DNA from: Cryobacterium sp. PAMC25264
GTDB taxonomy: Bacteria; Actinomycetota; Actinomycetes; Actinomycetales; Microbacteriaceae
Length of the DNA stretch: 64,000 bases
Assembly: GCF_019443325.1 (NCBI RefSeq)
Contig: NZ_CP080383.1
Location: forward strand, 2,852,001-2,916,000
Direction: 5' to 3'
Part shown: in pieces, positions 25,992 to 34,699 of the stretch
Position numbering within the stretch: position 1 is the stretch's first letter
How the letters are laid out: the number at the start of each line of letters is the position of its first letter
Program-made: the position numbers and the translations under genes
The notes under the pieces: generated by a model
Told to the model about the DNA's origin: nothing
The model's database searches: none
Seen by the model: only the letters and a program-made list of their open reading frames with translations

Positions 25992-26777
25992 GTGGCCGAA
26001 GTAGTCATCCTCGAGAACGAAACCGCGGCGGGAATCCTCGCCGCCGCTACGATCCGCGACCTCATCGATCGACAGCCGGATGCCGTCCTCGGCCTGGCCA
26101 CCGGATCCACCCCGCTCTCCGTCTATAGCGCGCTGGCGGCGTCCCTGCGCCGGGACCCCCTGGACGTCTCCCGGGTGCGCGGCTTCGCGCTCGACGAATA
26201 CGTGGGGCTGCCGGAGGGCCACCCCGAAAGCTACCGCGCCGTCATCACCCGCGACGTGGTCGACCCCCTCGGCCTCACCCCCGGCAACATTCAGGTTCCC
26301 AACGGCAACCCCGCCACCCTCGCGACGGCCGGCGCCGACTACGAGAACGCCATCCTCGCGGCGGGAGGCATCGACCTGCAGATCCTCGGCATCGGACGCA
26401 GCGGCCACGTGGGGTTCAACGAACCCGGCTCGTCGTTCGCGTCGATCACCCGGGTCAAGACGCTCACCGAGAAGACCCGCATCGACAACGCCCGTTTCTT
26501 CGCCTCGCCCGACGACGTGCCGATCCACTGCATGACGCAGGGGCTCGGCACCATCCGCCGGGCGCGGCACCTGATCCTGCTCGCGTTCGGCGCCGAAAAG
26601 GCGGATGCCATCGCCGCGGCCGTGGAGGGCCCGGTCACCTCGAGCAAACCCGGGTCGGTGATTCAGCTGCACCCGCACGTCACCGTTCTCGTCGACGAGG
26701 CCGCGGCCTCCCGGCTGGAGAACATCGCCTACTACCGGTACGCCTGGGCGAACAAGTACGCCGGGCAGGGCATCTAG
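25992..26777 (+). CDS. nagB: Glucosamine-6-phosphate deaminase (GlcNAc locus copy)
   Basis: 261 residues, converts GlcN-6-P to fructose-6-P and ammonia. Motifs: GLATGSTPLSVY (phosphate loop), ALDEYVGL (catalytic Asp), and GIGRSGHVGFNEPGSSF. In the last motif the Asp of the usual N/T-DGH triad is Ser; other bacteria have Asn here, so activity is likely retained. GTG 25992 has AGGAG six bases upstream. Its stop overlaps the convergent lysE-family stop by 3-4 bases. Confidence 0.92.
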   Translation: MAEVVILENETAAGILAAATIRDLIDRQPDAVLGLATGSTPLSVYSALAASLRRDPLDVSRVRGFALDEYVGLPEGHPESYRAVITRDVVDPLGLTPGNIQVPNGNPATLATAGADYENAILAAGGIDLQILGIGRSGHVGFNEPGSSFASITRVKTLTEKTRIDNARFFASPDDVPIHCMTQGLGTIRRARHLILLAFGAEKADAIAAAVEGPVTSSKPGSVIQLHPHVTVLVDEAAASRLENIAYYRYAWANKYAGQGI

Positions 26778-27436
26778 GCGGTCGACGGGGCGGCCAGGGC
26801 GGCCAGCGCCGCCCCGGCCCCCAGCAGGATCACCAGGAGATACCCGGCGCGACCGACGAGGACCTGACCGCGCGGCGTGATCCGGCCACCCCAGAACGCC
26901 CCGGCCGCCACCAGCCCGAGTTGCCAGGCGAGCGAGGCAATGGCCACCCCGGCCACGAACGCCGTGGCAGCCACCGCGCCGCCGGGCGCAGCCAGAGTGG
27001 GCCGCAGGGCCGTGGTCAGCGCCGCGAAGTAGAGCAGAGTGGCCGGGTTGACCGCGGTAAGGCCGAGCAGCAGCAGGAAGAACCTGGCAGGTGCCGGGCG
27101 TCGCACACTGCTGCGGCCCGGCTGATCCTGGCTGGCCGTAGGCCGGCGCCGCTCCCGCAGCAGACCGGCCACACCGAGCGCCATCAGCATCGCCCCGGCC
27201 AGCAGCCCGGCCGCTGCGCCCCACTCCCCCAGCACCGGCGCCACGACTGCCCCGGCGCCCAGCGCGACGATGCAATACACGCTGTCCACGAGCGCCACCG
27301 CTGCAGCGCCGGCCGCGCCCACAACGAACCCACCGGCGACCCCCTGGCGCACGAGTAACAGCCCGATGGCGCCGAGCGGAACGGCCACTCCCAACCCGGC
27401 CAGCGCCCCCGCACCGAACAGCCCCAGAATTTCCAT
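26774..27436 (-). CDS. LysE/RhtB-family amino acid exporter
   Basis: 220 residues, five to six membrane segments. LysE features: AVPLGAIGLLLVRQGVAGGFVVG near the N terminus and GLTAVNPATLLYFAAL in the second half (the conserved NP). ATG 27436 is chosen over the one at 27451, because family members begin close to the first helix. Divergent from an Lrp-type regulator, the usual arrangement. Confidence 0.85.
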   Translation of the reverse strand: MEILGLFGAGALAGLGVAVPLGAIGLLLVRQGVAGGFVVGAAGAAAVALVDSVYCIVALGAGAVVAPVLGEWGAAAGLLAGAMLMALGVAGLLRERRRPTASQDQPGRSSVRRPAPARFFLLLLGLTAVNPATLLYFAALTTALRPTLAAPGGAVAATAFVAGVAIASLAWQLGLVAAGAFWGGRITPRGQVLVGRAGYLLVILLGAGAALAALAAPSTA

Positions 27437-27504
27437 GGGCCGATCCTGCACCCCCTCCCACGCGGTGACCTAGATTTTTGCGGCGGCGCGGCTACACTCG
27501 CGGC

Positions 27505-27945
27505 ATGGACAGTCTCGACAGCGAAATCATCGGCATTCTGCGCGACGATGGCCGCATTTCGTTCAGTGCGCTGGGCACCGCGGTGGGGCTCAGCACAAAC
27601 GCCGCGGCGGCCCGGGTGCGCAAGCTCGAGGCCAACGGCGTGATCGTGGGATACCGGGCGATCCTGGCCGATGACACCCCGCTGGGCGCCCTCGGCATGG
27701 AGGCGTTCATCGATGTCCGGCTGCGCGCCGACGCCGACTCCGAGACGTTCCTGCACGCCGCCCTGGCCGAGCCCGAGGTGCGCGACGCGGTGCACGTGAC
27801 CGGACCCTACGACTATCTGCTGCACGTGTGGGTCTCAGACACCACCCACCTGAACGGCTTGCTGCACAGGCTCAAGAAGAAGGCCGGCGCCGGCCAGACC
27901 CAGACCCGACTGGCCCTGCGCCCGCCCGCCACCGCGAGGGAGTGA
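27505..27945 (+). CDS. Lrp/AsnC-family regulator
   Basis: 146 residues: N-terminal HTH (LDSEIIGILRDDGRISFSALGTAVGLSTNAAAARVRKLEANG) and C-terminal RAM domain (VTGPYDYLLHVWVSD). Likely controls the divergent LysE-type exporter; 68 bp separate the starts. Confidence 0.9.
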   Translation: MDSLDSEIIGILRDDGRISFSALGTAVGLSTNAAAARVRKLEANGVIVGYRAILADDTPLGALGMEAFIDVRLRADADSETFLHAALAEPEVRDAVHVTGPYDYLLHVWVSDTTHLNGLLHRLKKKAGAGQTQTRLALRPPATARE

Positions 27946-27991
27946 CCCGCCCGCTGCCGTCGACCCCGTCACCGCTCGGTACGCTGGCAGG

Positions 27992-28741
27992 ATGAGCGAC
28001 TTCGGCACCTTCGCCCCCACCCTGGTGGGGGTCGCGGCGCTGGTGGCGCTGACCATCACGGTGCTGTGGGGCACCCACATCCCGAATCCGTTCGCCCCCT
28101 CCCTGGCGATCCTGCGCGGCGCGGTGCAGCTCATGCTCATCAGCGTGATCCTCAGCGGCGTGATCACGAGCCCGCTCTGGGTGACCGTGGCGCTCCTGGT
28201 GATGTTCACCGTGGCCGCCGTCACCGCCGCCCGCCGGTTGGGCGGCCGCCGGAAACACATCGTGCTGGTCGCCTCCGCCATGGGCGCGGGCATCGTGACC
28301 ACCCTGCTCATCGTCTTCGTCAGCGGCGCCATCGAGTTCTCGCCCCGGTACGCCCTCGCGATCGGCGGCATCGTCATCGGCAACTCCATGTCGATCGCCA
28401 CCCTCGCCGGCCGCCGGCTCACCGAGAGCGTGAACGACCACTGGGACGAGGTGGAAGGGTGGATGGCTCTGGGCGCGACCCCGCGGCAATCCACCCTCGG
28501 CCTGGCGCGCAATGCGGTCTATTCGGCGCTCATCCCGTCCACCGACCAGACCAAGACCACCGGGCTCGTCACCCTGCCCGGCGCCTTCGTCGGCGCCATC
28601 TTCGGCGGCGTCTCACCGCTGGAGGCCGGCCGGTTCCAACTCGTGGTTCTGGCGTCGATCATGGCCGCCGGGTCGATCACCGCCGTCGTCGTGGTGCGAA
28701 TGCTCGCACCCGTACGGATGCGCCCTGCGGCACTCCAGTGA
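27992..28741 (+). CDS. UPF0014/FetB-like ABC permease
   Basis: 249 residues with about seven membrane segments. Family signature is clear: SLAILRGAVQLMLISVIL, IGGIVIGNSMSIATLAGRRL and STDQTKTTGLVTLPGAFVGAIFGG. E. coli FetB works with the ATPase FetA in iron export; no ATPase gene is next to this one. Overlaps azlC by GTGA. Confidence 0.88.
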   Translation: MSDFGTFAPTLVGVAALVALTITVLWGTHIPNPFAPSLAILRGAVQLMLISVILSGVITSPLWVTVALLVMFTVAAVTAARRLGGRRKHIVLVASAMGAGIVTTLLIVFVSGAIEFSPRYALAIGGIVIGNSMSIATLAGRRLTESVNDHWDEVEGWMALGATPRQSTLGLARNAVYSALIPSTDQTKTTGLVTLPGAFVGAIFGGVSPLEAGRFQLVVLASIMAAGSITAVVVVRMLAPVRMRPAALQ

Positions 28742-29493
28742 GCCCCAGCGGGCCCGCCTCCCTCCGTCACTCCCCCGGCGCCCGGGTGGGTCTGTCGATC
28801 GCCGTCGCGACCGGGCTGTACGGCATCTCCTTCGGCGCCCTCTCGGTCGCGTCGGGCCTCGACGTCTGGCAGACCGCGGTGCTGAGCCTGCTGCTGTTCA
28901 CGGGAGGCTCGCAGTTCGCGTTCATCGGGGTCATCGCCGGCGGCGGCACCCCTGTGGCAGCGGCGAGCGCGGCCGCGCTACTGGGCATCCGCAATGCCGT
29001 GTACGGGATGCAGATGAACGTTCTGCTGCATCCGCGGGGCTGGCGCCGGTTCGCCGCCGCACACGTGACCATCGACGAGTCCCTCGCCACCAGCACCGGG
29101 CAGACCGACCCTCTCGAGCAGAAGCGCGGCTTCTGGGTCGCCGGCGTTGGGGTCTTCGTGCTCTGGAACCTATTCACCCTGATCGGGGCGCTCGCCGGCG
29201 ACGCGCTGGGCGACCCCAAACAGTGGGGCCTCGACGGGGCCGCGGTCGCCGCCTTCCTCGGCCTGCTCTGGCCCCGGCTGCGGTCACGGGATGCCGGCGC
29301 CATCGCCGTGGTCTCTGCGCTGGCCACCCTGCTGGCCGTGCCATTCGTGCCGCCGGGCATCCCGATCCTCGTGGCCGCTGTCGTGGCCGGACTGATCGGT
29401 TGGTTCGGCTCTCGGGACGCCCCGCCCCGCGAGGGCCTGGAGCCCGATGTCGACCCGTACCCGCAGGGCGACGGACGGAGCCCTCTGTCGTGA
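28738..29493 (+). CDS. azlC: AzlC-family branched-chain amino acid exporter subunit
   Basis: 251 residues. AzlC motifs: GLYGISFGALSVASGLDVWQ, FTGGSQFAFIGVI and GIRNAVYGMQMN. Starts with GTG 28738 inside the upstream stop and ends with a GTGA overlap to azlD, so the three genes probably form one transcript. The partner azlD completes the exporter. Confidence 0.9.
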   Translation: MSPSGPASLRHSPGARVGLSIAVATGLYGISFGALSVASGLDVWQTAVLSLLLFTGGSQFAFIGVIAGGGTPVAAASAAALLGIRNAVYGMQMNVLLHPRGWRRFAAAHVTIDESLATSTGQTDPLEQKRGFWVAGVGVFVLWNLFTLIGALAGDALGDPKQWGLDGAAVAAFLGLLWPRLRSRDAGAIAVVSALATLLAVPFVPPGIPILVAAVVAGLIGWFGSRDAPPREGLEPDVDPYPQGDGRSPLS

Positions 29494-29801
29494 CGCTCTG
29501 GTTCTGGATCGTGGTGGCCTGCGTCGCCGGGTTCCTCACGAAGCTGCTCGGTTATCTGGTGCCCCGCACCTGGCTGACCAACCCGCGCGTCGCCCGGGTT
29601 GCCGGCACCCTGACGATCGGACTACTGGCCTCGCTCACCGTCGCCAACGCCGTGGCATCCGGTCAGGCCCTGGTGTTGGACTCCCGGCTGGGCGCCCTCG
29701 CGGCGGCGGCTCTCGCGCTGTGGCTCAAGGCGCCGTTCCTGCTGGTCGTGATCGTGGGAGCCGCAGCCGCAGCCGGACTGCGGCTGCTCGGGATGCCGTA
29801 G
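29490..29801 (+). CDS. azlD: AzlD-family branched-chain amino acid exporter subunit
   Basis: 103 residues, four membrane segments, with the AzlD opening (TKLLGYLVPRTWL) and closing (WLKAPFLLVVIVGAAAAAGLRLL) blocks. GTG 29490 overlaps the azlC stop. Confidence 0.88.
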   Translation: MTLWFWIVVACVAGFLTKLLGYLVPRTWLTNPRVARVAGTLTIGLLASLTVANAVASGQALVLDSRLGALAAAALALWLKAPFLLVVIVGAAAAAGLRLLGMP

Positions 29802-29916
29802 CCGACCCTCCCCCTCCGCTGGGGTGCCATAACAGGGGACCCTTCGGTGTGCAGGACGGCTTCCTGGTGAGCGATGCTTGATACCCCGCATTCGATTTAG
29901 AGATTTCTGGAGAACC

Positions 29917-30960
29917 ATGCTCACCGTCACCGCCTATGCGGCGCCGTCTGCGACCGCGCCCCTCGTCAAGACCACCATCGAGCGACGGGAGCTCGGCCCG
30001 GCCGACGTTCTCATCGACGTCAAGTACTCCGGCATCTGCCACTCCGACATCCACACGGTCCGCGGCGAGTGGGGCCCCATCCAGTACCCGCAGGTGGTCG
30101 GCCACGAGATCGTGGGAATCGTCTCCGCCGTGGGATCCGACGTGAGCCTGCACCAGGTCGGCGACCGGGTGGGTGTCGGCTGCATGGTGAACTCCTGCCG
30201 CGAGTGCGAGAACTGCCTGGCCGGTGAGGAGCAGTACTGCCTCCGCGGCAACACCGGCACCTATGCCAGCGTGGACCGCGACGGCACCATCACCCAGGGC
30301 GGCTACGCCACACACATCGTCGTGGTCGAGGACTTCGTTCTCAAGGTTCCCGAGAGCATCCCGTTCGAGGCCGCGGCACCGCTGCTCTGCGCGGGTATCA
30401 CCACCTACTCGCCCCTGGCGCACTGGAAGGCCGGCCCCGGCCGCAAGGTCGCCGTCGTGGGCATGGGCGGCCTCGGCCACATGGCCGTGAAGATCGCCCA
30501 TGCCATGGGCGCCGAGGTCACCGTGCTCTCGCAGAGCCTGAGCAAGCAGGAGGACGGCCTGCGCCTGGGCGCCGACCACTACTACGCCACGAGCGACCCG
30601 GCCACCTTCGAGACCCTCGCGAACACCTTCGACCTCATCATCAACTCGGTCAGCGCCTCCATCGACATCAACGCCTACCTGTCGCTGCTCCGCCTGGACG
30701 GCACCCTGGTGAGCGTCGGCGCCCCGCCCGAGCCGCTCCCGGTGCAGGTGTTCAGCCTGTTCGGCAACCGTCGTTCCTTCGCCGGCTCCGGAATCGGCAG
30801 CATCCGCGAGACCCAGGAAATGCTCGACTTCTGCGCCGAGCACGGCATCGCGCCCGAGACCGAGCTCGTGGCGGCCGACTACATCAACGAGGCGTACGAG
30901 CGAGTGCTGGCATCGGATGTGCGCTACCGCTTCGTGATCGACGTGGCGACCATGGCCTAA
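29917..30960 (+). CDS. Zinc-dependent NAD(P)-alcohol dehydrogenase (CAD/YahK type)
   Basis: 347 residues. Catalytic zinc ligands in SGICHSDIH and GHEIVG, structural zinc Cys cluster [15 protein letters not shown], and a [13 protein letters not shown] nucleotide-binding motif; this matches the cinnamyl-alcohol/aldehyde reductase subgroup. Acts on alcohols or aldehydes; the substrate is not set by context. ATG 29917 follows TGGAGAA. Confidence 0.92.
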   Translation: MLTVTAYAAPSATAPLVKTTIERRELGPADVLIDVKYSGICHSDIHTVRGEWGPIQYPQVVGHEIVGIVSAVGSDVSLHQVGDRVGVGCMVNSCRECENCLAGEEQYCLRGNTGTYASVDRDGTITQGGYATHIVVVEDFVLKVPESIPFEAAAPLLCAGITTYSPLAHWKAGPGRKVAVVGMGGLGHMAVKIAHAMGAEVTVLSQSLSKQEDGLRLGADHYYATSDPATFETLANTFDLIINSVSASIDINAYLSLLRLDGTLVSVGAPPEPLPVQVFSLFGNRRSFAGSGIGSIRETQEMLDFCAEHGIAPETELVAADYINEAYERVLASDVRYRFVIDVATMA

Positions 30961-30977
30961 CCCGGCCGGATGACCGC

Positions 30978-31024
30978 AGAAGGCGCCGCCCCGGCCGATT
31001 AATCGACCGGGGCAGGCGCCTTCT
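30978..31024 (+). terminator. Long hairpin terminator after the alcohol dehydrogenase
   Basis: A stem of about 23 bp (AGAAGGCGCC pairs with GGCGCCTTCT; the inner part pairs with one mismatch and a bulged A) begins 18 bases after the stop. The 3' side ends in TTCT, not a long T-run. Between 31025 and 31287 I see no gene; that stretch is the leader of the next small gene. Confidence 0.65.
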
Positions 31025-31287
31025 CCTGTTCGTTGACGACGATTGTTGTGAGCGGGGCCTGCACAGCTCTCGGTTGTGTTAGTGTGGGTAGTTGCGCGTC
31101 GATCTTTATCACGATTCGACCCCTCCGCTGCCCCAATCCATGGCCGGAGCCGCACACCCTCCGATCGGGTTCATCCCCATTCGGAACCACTCGACCGGAA
31201 TACCGGTCGGTCATTCACGCTGCAGAAATTCGGCGTGCGCAACGTTGCGCGCCGCCTTCACACGTCACAACGAAAAGTTCGCTTCAC

Positions 31288-31497
31288 ATGTTTACTCCCA
31301 CTATCAACCTCGACAACGCCACGGATGCCATCGAAACCCTGGCTCCCGAACACCAACAGGCGATTCACCTGGCCTACTACGCCGGCTTCAACAACGATCA
31401 GGTCGCCAACCTGCTCGGGGTGAGCGTCGACGTGGCCGATTCCCGCCTCAGCGAGGGGCTCACCCACCTCCGCGAGGCGCTGCGCGTCGCCGCCTGA
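31288..31497 (+). CDS. Stand-alone sigma-70 region 4-like protein
   Basis: 69 residues that match only the sigma region-4 helix-turn-helix: LAPEHQQAIHLAYYAGFNNDQVANLLGVSVDVADSRLSEGLTHLR. There is no region 2, and the upstream frame (31033-31287) has no sigma-like sequence. It could be a small HTH regulator, a remnant of an ECF sigma gene, or a mis-called start. No ribosome site is obvious. Confidence 0.55.
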   Translation: MFTPTINLDNATDAIETLAPEHQQAIHLAYYAGFNNDQVANLLGVSVDVADSRLSEGLTHLREALRVAA

Positions 31498-31567
31498 CCT
31501 TCCCGTTCCTTCACGCCGCGTCTACAGTCGGCGTCCGACTGACCGTGCACCCGAGCATTATCGCGTC

Positions 31568-31745
31568 GTGATCATCGGCGGCGGCAACGCCGGCCTGTCG
31601 GTAGCGGGTCGGCTGCCCGCACCCCCACGACCGGCGGCGCCCTGCGCAAGCAGACCCTGGTCCCGGCGAAAAACCTGAACGCGGTGCTGAACGGCAGCCC
31701 CCGGCGAAAAGATACGACGGGTACTCCGTCTGTCCGTTCACCGCC
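31568..31745 (+). pseudogene. Remnant of an FAD/NAD(P) oxidoreductase (sulfide:quinone reductase-like)
   Basis: VIIGGGNAGLSVAGRL (GTG 31568) is the N-terminal FAD-binding motif of an SQR-like flavoprotein. It runs directly into TTGGALRKQTLVPAKNLNAV and, after an indel near 31712, YDGYSVCPFT, which belong to the C-terminal end of the same family. About 250 central residues are missing, so this is an internal deletion derivative. From 31746 to 31920 nothing recognisable follows. Length, frame changes and missing centre all argue against function. Confidence 0.6.
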
Positions 31746-31930
31746 CTGGGTGTACGTGCACCTGATCCTCAAGGAGCGTGTTCAGCGCGGGTTGCGGATG
31801 GGCACACGGGGAGAATGGCGCGGCGAACACTCTGCGTGCGGCGGCGAGGCGATCCTGGAGGCGTGCAGGTCGTCCGGCCGGACGCGCTCTCCGACGACAA
31901 CGTGATATTTCGAATGTTCGTCTCGATCTC

Positions 31931-31950
31931 GCGAACAAATGCGAACAAAG
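31931..31950. repeat. Tandem 10-bp direct repeat upstream of the HNH gene
   Basis: GCGAACAAAT and GCGAACAAAG are adjacent, with a third inverted CGAACAT at 31914-31920. An inverted TCTCAC...GTGAGA pair (31984-31989/32005-32010) lies closer to the start. The region is unusually AT-rich for this window and probably holds the promoter. Confidence 0.45.
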
Positions 31951-32020
31951 TTTCGAGACTGGTTCTCAAATTAAATGACTGAATCTCACAATTTTGATCG
32001 AATCGTGAGAGAATGGAGTC

Positions 32021-33787
32021 ATGGACGAAGAGCTCGAAAGAGGCTCCACACCACCGGCGGGAACATCTCCCACCGGACCGACTCACGCCCGTCCGAACCC
32101 CGGCGACTGGAACACCGGCCTTGCGACCCCGCCCGTGAGTGCGGCACCGCTTCACTCCACGATAGACGGCACCTCCGACACCCGAGCCGCCGCTTCGCCC
32201 TCGCCGAGGGCGGCGAAAGAGCAGCCCGTGTGGCGGGAACCGGACGAGCTTCCGGCGGTTCAGCGGGCGCACACCGGAGCCTTCGGCGACAAGCTCTCTG
32301 CCCTCACCGACGCGGCGCGCACCATGCAGGCCGTGATGGACTCCATCGACGCCGCTGGGCTCAACGATGCCGAAGCGGTCGCGTTGACCCAGAAGGTCGA
32401 GCAGCTCGGTCGGGCGGTCGACGCGGCCAGGGTCACCACTGCCACGGTGATCAGCGGCCGCGCGCACCGCGGTCTGGGCACCGACTCGCTCGCCTGGCGA
32501 CTGGGGGCCTCCCACGAGAACGAGCTGCTCACGCTCCTCACCCGAGCCTCGGTGCCCGAGATGAAGCGGCGGGTTGCCCTGGGTGAGAAGGTCGCACCGC
32601 GGGTGTGGGCCGGCATGGTCCTCGAGCCCGTGTTTCCCATCGTGGCTGCCGCCCTGGCCGCCGGCGAACTCGGAGTGGACGCGGCCGAGAACATCGTCAG
32701 GGGTCTGGCTGACTACAAGGTCCACGGCCGCTTCGATGCCAACCCCGCCGATGTCGACGCCGCCGAACGGGACCTGGTCATGTCCGCGACCGGGTCGCTC
32801 TTCGACCGCAGACCCACGAACGAAGCCACCCGTCCAGGCACGCAGGCCACCGGTCCCGTCGTCCGGCTGGGCGACTCGGACGGGTTCACCTTCACGGCTG
32901 ACCGCATCAACGAGATGACCAAGCCCTGGCAGGCACGCTTGAACCCCAACGGCGTTGCACCGAACGAGGCGATCGTGGAGGCGAAATCCACGTTCACCTT
33001 CGGCCGACTCCGCGATGACGGGCTCTACCCCATCCGCGGTGGCGTCACCCCAGACCTCAAGGGTCGCATGGACCGGCTCTTCGACACCTATCTCTCCGCC
33101 CGGTCCGCGCCCGCCTTCCCCAGCGCGGAAGAGCAGGAACGAATCGAGGCCGGCGAACTGGTCCCCGGTGCGGTATTGGATGAGCGCACCGGCGGTGAGA
33201 AGCGCGCCGACATTCTGCGCGGCATCCTCACCCAAGTCGCTCAGGACCCCCGCACCCCGACCATGGGCGGAATGCCACCCGTCGTGATGGTCCACGTGAA
33301 CGCCACCGATCTACTCGCCGACTTGGGCGTCGGCTGGATCGACGGTGTGGACGCCCCCCTCTCGATGAAGACGATCAACCAGATGATCGACAACGGCGGC
33401 ATGCAACCCATCTTTTTCGGCGGCAACGGGGCTGTTCTGGGGTTGGGTACCAAGGCCCGCTGCTTCTCGCCTCTGCAGCGCAAGGCAATCACCGCCCGGG
33501 ATGGTGGCTGCATCCTCTCGGGGTGCACCTGCCCACCACAGTGGTGCGAAGTGCACCACGTGGTCCCCTGGCAGAACGGCGGCGCAACCGATGTGAGCAA
33601 CGGGGTGCTGCTGTGCTGGTATCACCACCACACGATCACCAGCGGCACCGGCTGGAAGATCCGCATGGTCGACGGGATGCCCCTGGTGAAGGCTCCACAC
33701 TGGATCGACCCCGCCGGGCGGTGGCGCAGACCCAACAAGCACCGGGCACATGACACGGCCCCAGACGGCCCCCGGAATACCGGATAG
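32021..33787 (+). CDS. DUF222/HNH nuclease-domain protein (13E12 family)
   Basis: 588 residues. N terminus (about 1-75) is low complexity. DUF222 covers about 90-430 (EAVALTQKVEQLGRAVDAAR, ENIVRGLADY). The C terminus has the HNH core: RDGGCILSGC, CEVHHVVPWQNGGATDVSNGVLLCWYHHHTI. Such genes are multicopy and variable in actinobacteria; roles in DNA repair or mobility are suspected, none is proven. It follows a decayed gene, so this is an accessory-looking stretch. Confidence 0.85.
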   Translation: MDEELERGSTPPAGTSPTGPTHARPNPGDWNTGLATPPVSAAPLHSTIDGTSDTRAAASPSPRAAKEQPVWREPDELPAVQRAHTGAFGDKLSALTDAARTMQAVMDSIDAAGLNDAEAVALTQKVEQLGRAVDAARVTTATVISGRAHRGLGTDSLAWRLGASHENELLTLLTRASVPEMKRRVALGEKVAPRVWAGMVLEPVFPIVAAALAAGELGVDAAENIVRGLADYKVHGRFDANPADVDAAERDLVMSATGSLFDRRPTNEATRPGTQATGPVVRLGDSDGFTFTADRINEMTKPWQARLNPNGVAPNEAIVEAKSTFTFGRLRDDGLYPIRGGVTPDLKGRMDRLFDTYLSARSAPAFPSAEEQERIEAGELVPGAVLDERTGGEKRADILRGILTQVAQDPRTPTMGGMPPVVMVHVNATDLLADLGVGWIDGVDAPLSMKTINQMIDNGGMQPIFFGGNGAVLGLGTKARCFSPLQRKAITARDGGCILSGCTCPPQWCEVHHVVPWQNGGATDVSNGVLLCWYHHHTITSGTGWKIRMVDGMPLVKAPHWIDPAGRWRRPNKHRAHDTAPDGPRNTG

Positions 33788-33910
33788 CCCGGACCATGAA
33801 GCGGCGCGCCCGGTCAGCTGATAGTCGCCTTTCTCCGGCTCTACGGGCACCCACCGGACTGGTCTGACTCCGCACCGACCCGCCCCACGGAACGCCCTAG
33901 TCTGGCTAGC

Positions 33911-34690
33911 ATGCCTATCCTCGACTCAACCCAGGTCGCCCTCGTCACCGGCGTGGGCCGTCGCCGATCGATCGGGGCGAGCCTCGCGGTCGGGCTGGCC
34001 CAAGACGGCTGGGACCTCGCACTGAACTATTGGCGGCCCTACGACGACCGGCTCGGCTACGAGCGCAGCGCTGACGACCCCGAAGCCATCGCCGACGAGT
34101 GCCGTGCCCTCGGCGTTCGAGTCCAACTCGTCCCCGGCGACCTCGGTGACCCCGACGTGCCCGCCGCGCTCCTGACTGCTGCACAAGTCCTCGGTCCGGT
34201 GACCGGCCTGGTCATGTCGCACTGCGAATCGGTGGACAGTTCGATCCTCGACACGGAAGTCTCGGCCTGGGACCGGCACTTCGCGGTGAACGCCCGCGCC
34301 ACCTGGCTGCTCATCAAGGCCTTCGCCGAACAGTTGCCGGCATCCGTGGCACCGGGCACCGTCGGCGGCCGAATCGTGGCCCTGACCAGTGACCACACTG
34401 CGAACAACCTGCCCTACGGCGCCAGCAAGGGGGCACTCGACCGCATCGTGATCGCCGCCGCCGTTGAGCTGGCCGACCGCGGGGTGCGCGCGAACGTCAT
34501 CAACCCCGGCCCCATCGACACCGGCTGGATGGACGACGCGGTGCGGACCTGGGCGACGTCCGCGACACCCGCCGGTCGGCTCGGCACTCCCGCCGACACG
34601 GCGAACCTCGTGCGGTTCCTGTTCTCCGAGCCGGGCTCATGGATCACCGGTCAACTGCTGCACAGCAACGGCGGCTTCAAGATCGGTTGA
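33911..34690 (+). CDS. Short-chain dehydrogenase/reductase
   Basis: 259 residues. Rossmann motif VALVTGVGRRRSIGASLA, NARATWLL in place of NNAG-type strand 4, and catalytic YGASKGALDRI (Tyr and Lys). The C-terminal GSWITGQLLHSNGGF is typical of FabG-like members. Convergent with nanR (stops 9 bp apart), so probably not part of the sialate operon. Substrate unknown. Confidence 0.85.
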   Translation: MPILDSTQVALVTGVGRRRSIGASLAVGLAQDGWDLALNYWRPYDDRLGYERSADDPEAIADECRALGVRVQLVPGDLGDPDVPAALLTAAQVLGPVTGLVMSHCESVDSSILDTEVSAWDRHFAVNARATWLLIKAFAEQLPASVAPGTVGGRIVALTSDHTANNLPYGASKGALDRIVIAAAVELADRGVRANVINPGPIDTGWMDDAVRTWATSATPAGRLGTPADTANLVRFLFSEPGSWITGQLLHSNGGFKIG

Positions 34691-34699
34691 CAGAGGGGC

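Noticed and set aside
31033..31287. N-terminal extension of the sigma region-4 protein (in frame from 31033)
   Set aside because: The extension has no sigma region 2 pattern and crosses a probable leader or promoter; the ATG at 31288 begins right before the recognisable domain.
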